NCBI GenBank assembly: GCA_018242485.1
Contig: JAFEBV010000012.1
Coordinates: forward strand, 1-51,541
DNA length: 51,541 bases
Source: Pseudomonadota bacterium
GTDB taxonomy: Bacteria; Pseudomonadota; Gammaproteobacteria; Xanthomonadales; Xanthomonadaceae
Direction: 5' to 3'
Position numbers and translations under genes: made by a program. Positions 50,202-51,541 of the stretch are shown piece after piece. Under the pieces are notes generated by a model. It was not told the origin of the DNA. It made no database searches and saw only the letters and a program-made list of their open reading frames with translations. Within the stretch, counting starts at the first letter, position 1. Each line of letters begins with the position of its first letter.

Positions 50202-51279
50202 TTTGGCGGTGTGTCTTTTTTCTTGAACGGCACCACTACAGGCTGCACCTTCAGCTCACGCGTCGCATCAAGGCGAAGAAGCTTGCGATCCAAGTCGACG
50301 AGATAGTCACCGAATCGATTGATGTGTTGGGTTCGGAATGGCGAAAGCGTGGAAATCAGCTCTGGCGTGATGGGTTCACCCTTCTCGATCATGTCGGAAA
50401 AAATTCTGGTCATGTGCTCACAGTTGAAGAGGATCACCAGGTTGGCGACCAGTTGGTTGTATTTGACCACATTGCGCTGCTCGTCCCGCAAGTTCTCCGC
50501 GATGATGGTGTCGCCACCGAAGAAGGCCCACTTGAGGAACCCGTTGAACTGCTCGGAATTGTTGGTCGCCGCATGAATCGTCCGACGCATCTGCTCGTCG
50601 ACGATGTAGTCCAAAGGAACAGCGTGCGTATCGCCTTCCCGAGCTCCCGAAACGCGGTGTACACCTTGTCCTTGCGGCTGGGAGTCCCGAGGCGCCGCAG
50701 GATGGTCGACGAGCTGATGCGTCCGAGCTTGACGGAAACGACGACGCGCATCACGTCGCGATAGTGCTTTTCGATCAGGTCCCAATCGACCACTTCGGTG
50801 AAGAGTGAGTCGATGTTTCTGTATTTCACCTTCTTGTCCGGACGGGCGAACGCAAGGTGCCCGACGCCGCGGATACGCGGAAGCAACTTGATGGCGAGTG
50901 CCCAGCTCAGGGCAAACACAGGCAGAGCCTGGGCGTGCGTATCGCCATGCAAGGTATCAGGCTGGATGTCGGAATCGTTATCGAGGAGCGCATCCAGAAT
51001 GTAATTCGACTCGTGACTGCCGCACGTGTTGAACCTTGCGTGGATCGCGATCATCTTGTTGGAGACGTGGTAGTAGCCGATGCCGCCCCATGAACCATAG
51101 CGGATGTGGTATTCGGTCTGGATGTTGTCCGGATAGACCGACCACTGCGTGCCATCGGCCGAAGCCGACGACCCATTGCCCCAAAAGTTCGGCAGTGCAT
51201 ATTTGTTGTAGGCGTTGATCACGATCCGGTTGGCTTCATCAAGAGCCCGCTCGTCGACGTACTTCAAGTTGAGTCATGC
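50195..51279 (-). pseudogene. Tn3-family transposase remnant (TnpA), truncated and frameshifted
   Basis: The translated pieces match the C-terminal third of Tn3-family TnpA: VYPDNIQTEYHIRYGSWGG, NYILDALLDNDSDIQPDTLHGDTH, LLPRIRGVGHLAFARPDKKVKYRN, then ISSSTILRRLGTPSRKDKVYTAFRELGKAIRTLF. The frame breaks near 50611-50617, where RTLFL should continue as LDYIVDEQMRRTIHAATNN; one base appears to be missing. The rest continues in the other frame (FFGGDTIIAENLRDEQRNVVKYNQLV, then INRFGDYLVDLDRK). The N-terminal two thirds are missing, with an in-frame stop just before the first codons. It is therefore not functional. A candidate terminal repeat lies at its 3' end. Confidence 0.9.
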
Positions 51280-51405
51280 GATTTGCTTTCGGCTCAATCC
51301 CCTCACCGATCGCTCCGTCTGGGTTGGGCCCAGGTTGCAGCCCTAGCAAAGCAGCATGGTCACGACGCGCCCGAGCAAGTCACTGATCTGACTTTCGTTG
51401 CCTGA
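51280..51405. other. Junction between transposase remnant and RHS frame
   Basis: About 125 bases with no recognisable gene. The transposase frame ends at an in-frame stop on one side, and the RHS frame opens after TGA at 51403-51405 on the other. Confidence 0.5.
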
Positions 51406-51541
51406 GTCACCTGGGTCTACACCTACTCGCCGCCGAACCAGAGCTGGGCCCATACCACCTGCAATGGCGGTGCTTGCCCGACTTCGGTGTGGACGGACGT
51501 GGCCGCCCCCGACGGCACCCACGTGCGCAGTACCTTCGGCA
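51406..51541 (+). CDS. RHS/YD-repeat family protein, fragment cut by the window edge
   Basis: The 45 codons to the end of the window read as VYTYSPPNQSWAHTTCNGG, CPTSVWTDVAAPDGTHVRS and TFG, the pattern of RHS/YD-repeat or WapA-like surface proteins in this order, which carry beta-encapsulated polymorphic toxins. There is no start codon visible, and a TGA lies directly upstream in frame, so the 5' part is either in another frame, deleted or displaced by the adjacent transposon. Only continuation of the sequence would show whether the protein is intact beyond the edge. Confidence 0.55.

Noticed and set aside
1..51541. tRNA, rRNA or small RNA genes
   Set aside because: I looked in the longer spacers for cloverleaf-like or conserved RNA sequence and found none that I can support.

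Overview
The window is high-GC DNA from a gammaproteobacterium. Gene content and order point to Lysobacterales (Xanthomonadales), in a Rhodanobacteraceae- or Lysobacteraceae-like lineage. The reasons are the chain leuS-lptE-holA-nadD-rsfS-rlmH-maf-rng-yhdP-tldD-darP-tldE, an algR-hemC neighbourhood, heptamer arrays of GGGAATC/GTGAATC type in the spacers, and small families (DUF1684, DUF2007, TraB/GumN, DUF4870, a DUF6491-like domain) that are common in that order. The genus cannot be fixed from the sequence alone.

Layout. 1-0.9 kb: an AT-rich secreted protein of unknown function, possibly acquired. 1.1-6.0 kb: mutL, DUF1684, TraB/GumN and a six-EF-hand exported protein. 6.0-7.4 kb: a DUF2007 gene and tesB on the minus strand. 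7.7-14.1 kb: leuS, lptE, holA, nadD, rsfS, a YbjQ-family gene and rlmH. 14.4-17.3 kb: a minus-strand block (Rrf2 regulator, cysA, SIMPL protein, SET protein) interrupting the usual rlmH-maf junction. 17.5-28.1 kb: maf, rng, yhdP, tldD, darP (minus) and tldE. 28.2-29.2 kb: a tandem pair of DUF4870 membrane proteins, each with its own terminator. 29.5-32.2 kb: a DUF1800-DUF1501 pair. 32.9-36.7 kb: pgaB-pgaC-pgaD for poly-N-acetylglucosamine, without pgaA. 36.7-41.3 kb: cupin, DUF6491-like protein, carboxylesterase, AlgR-type regulator, Sel1 protein and hemC. 41.3-48.1 kb: prc, lipB with its DUF493 partner, a phosphodiester-glycosidase-like protein, GNAT, a CDF transporter and a divergent HxlR/glutaredoxin-like pair. 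48.1-51.5 kb: a secreted clan GH-D glycosidase, a frameshifted Tn3-family transposase remnant with a candidate terminal inverted repeat, and the truncated start of an RHS/YD-repeat reading frame at the right edge.

How the genes work together. The core is housekeeping: mismatch repair, tRNA charging, LPS export to the outer membrane, clamp loading, NAD synthesis, ribosome maturation (RsfS, RlmH, DarP, RNase G), lipoylation, haem synthesis and envelope proteolysis. Accessory material sits at the two edges and in spacers that carry dense repeats: heptamer arrays, inverted GGGAGAGG-type palindromes, a 52-bp tandem repeat over the yhdP stop codon and a long hairpin before tldD. I found no convincing new defence or mobile system, no CRISPR array and no RNA gene. 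The most unusual points are the repeat-bracketed spacers, the orphan pgaBCD and algR genes, the enlarged LeuRS editing domain, and the low-GC exported protein at the left edge.
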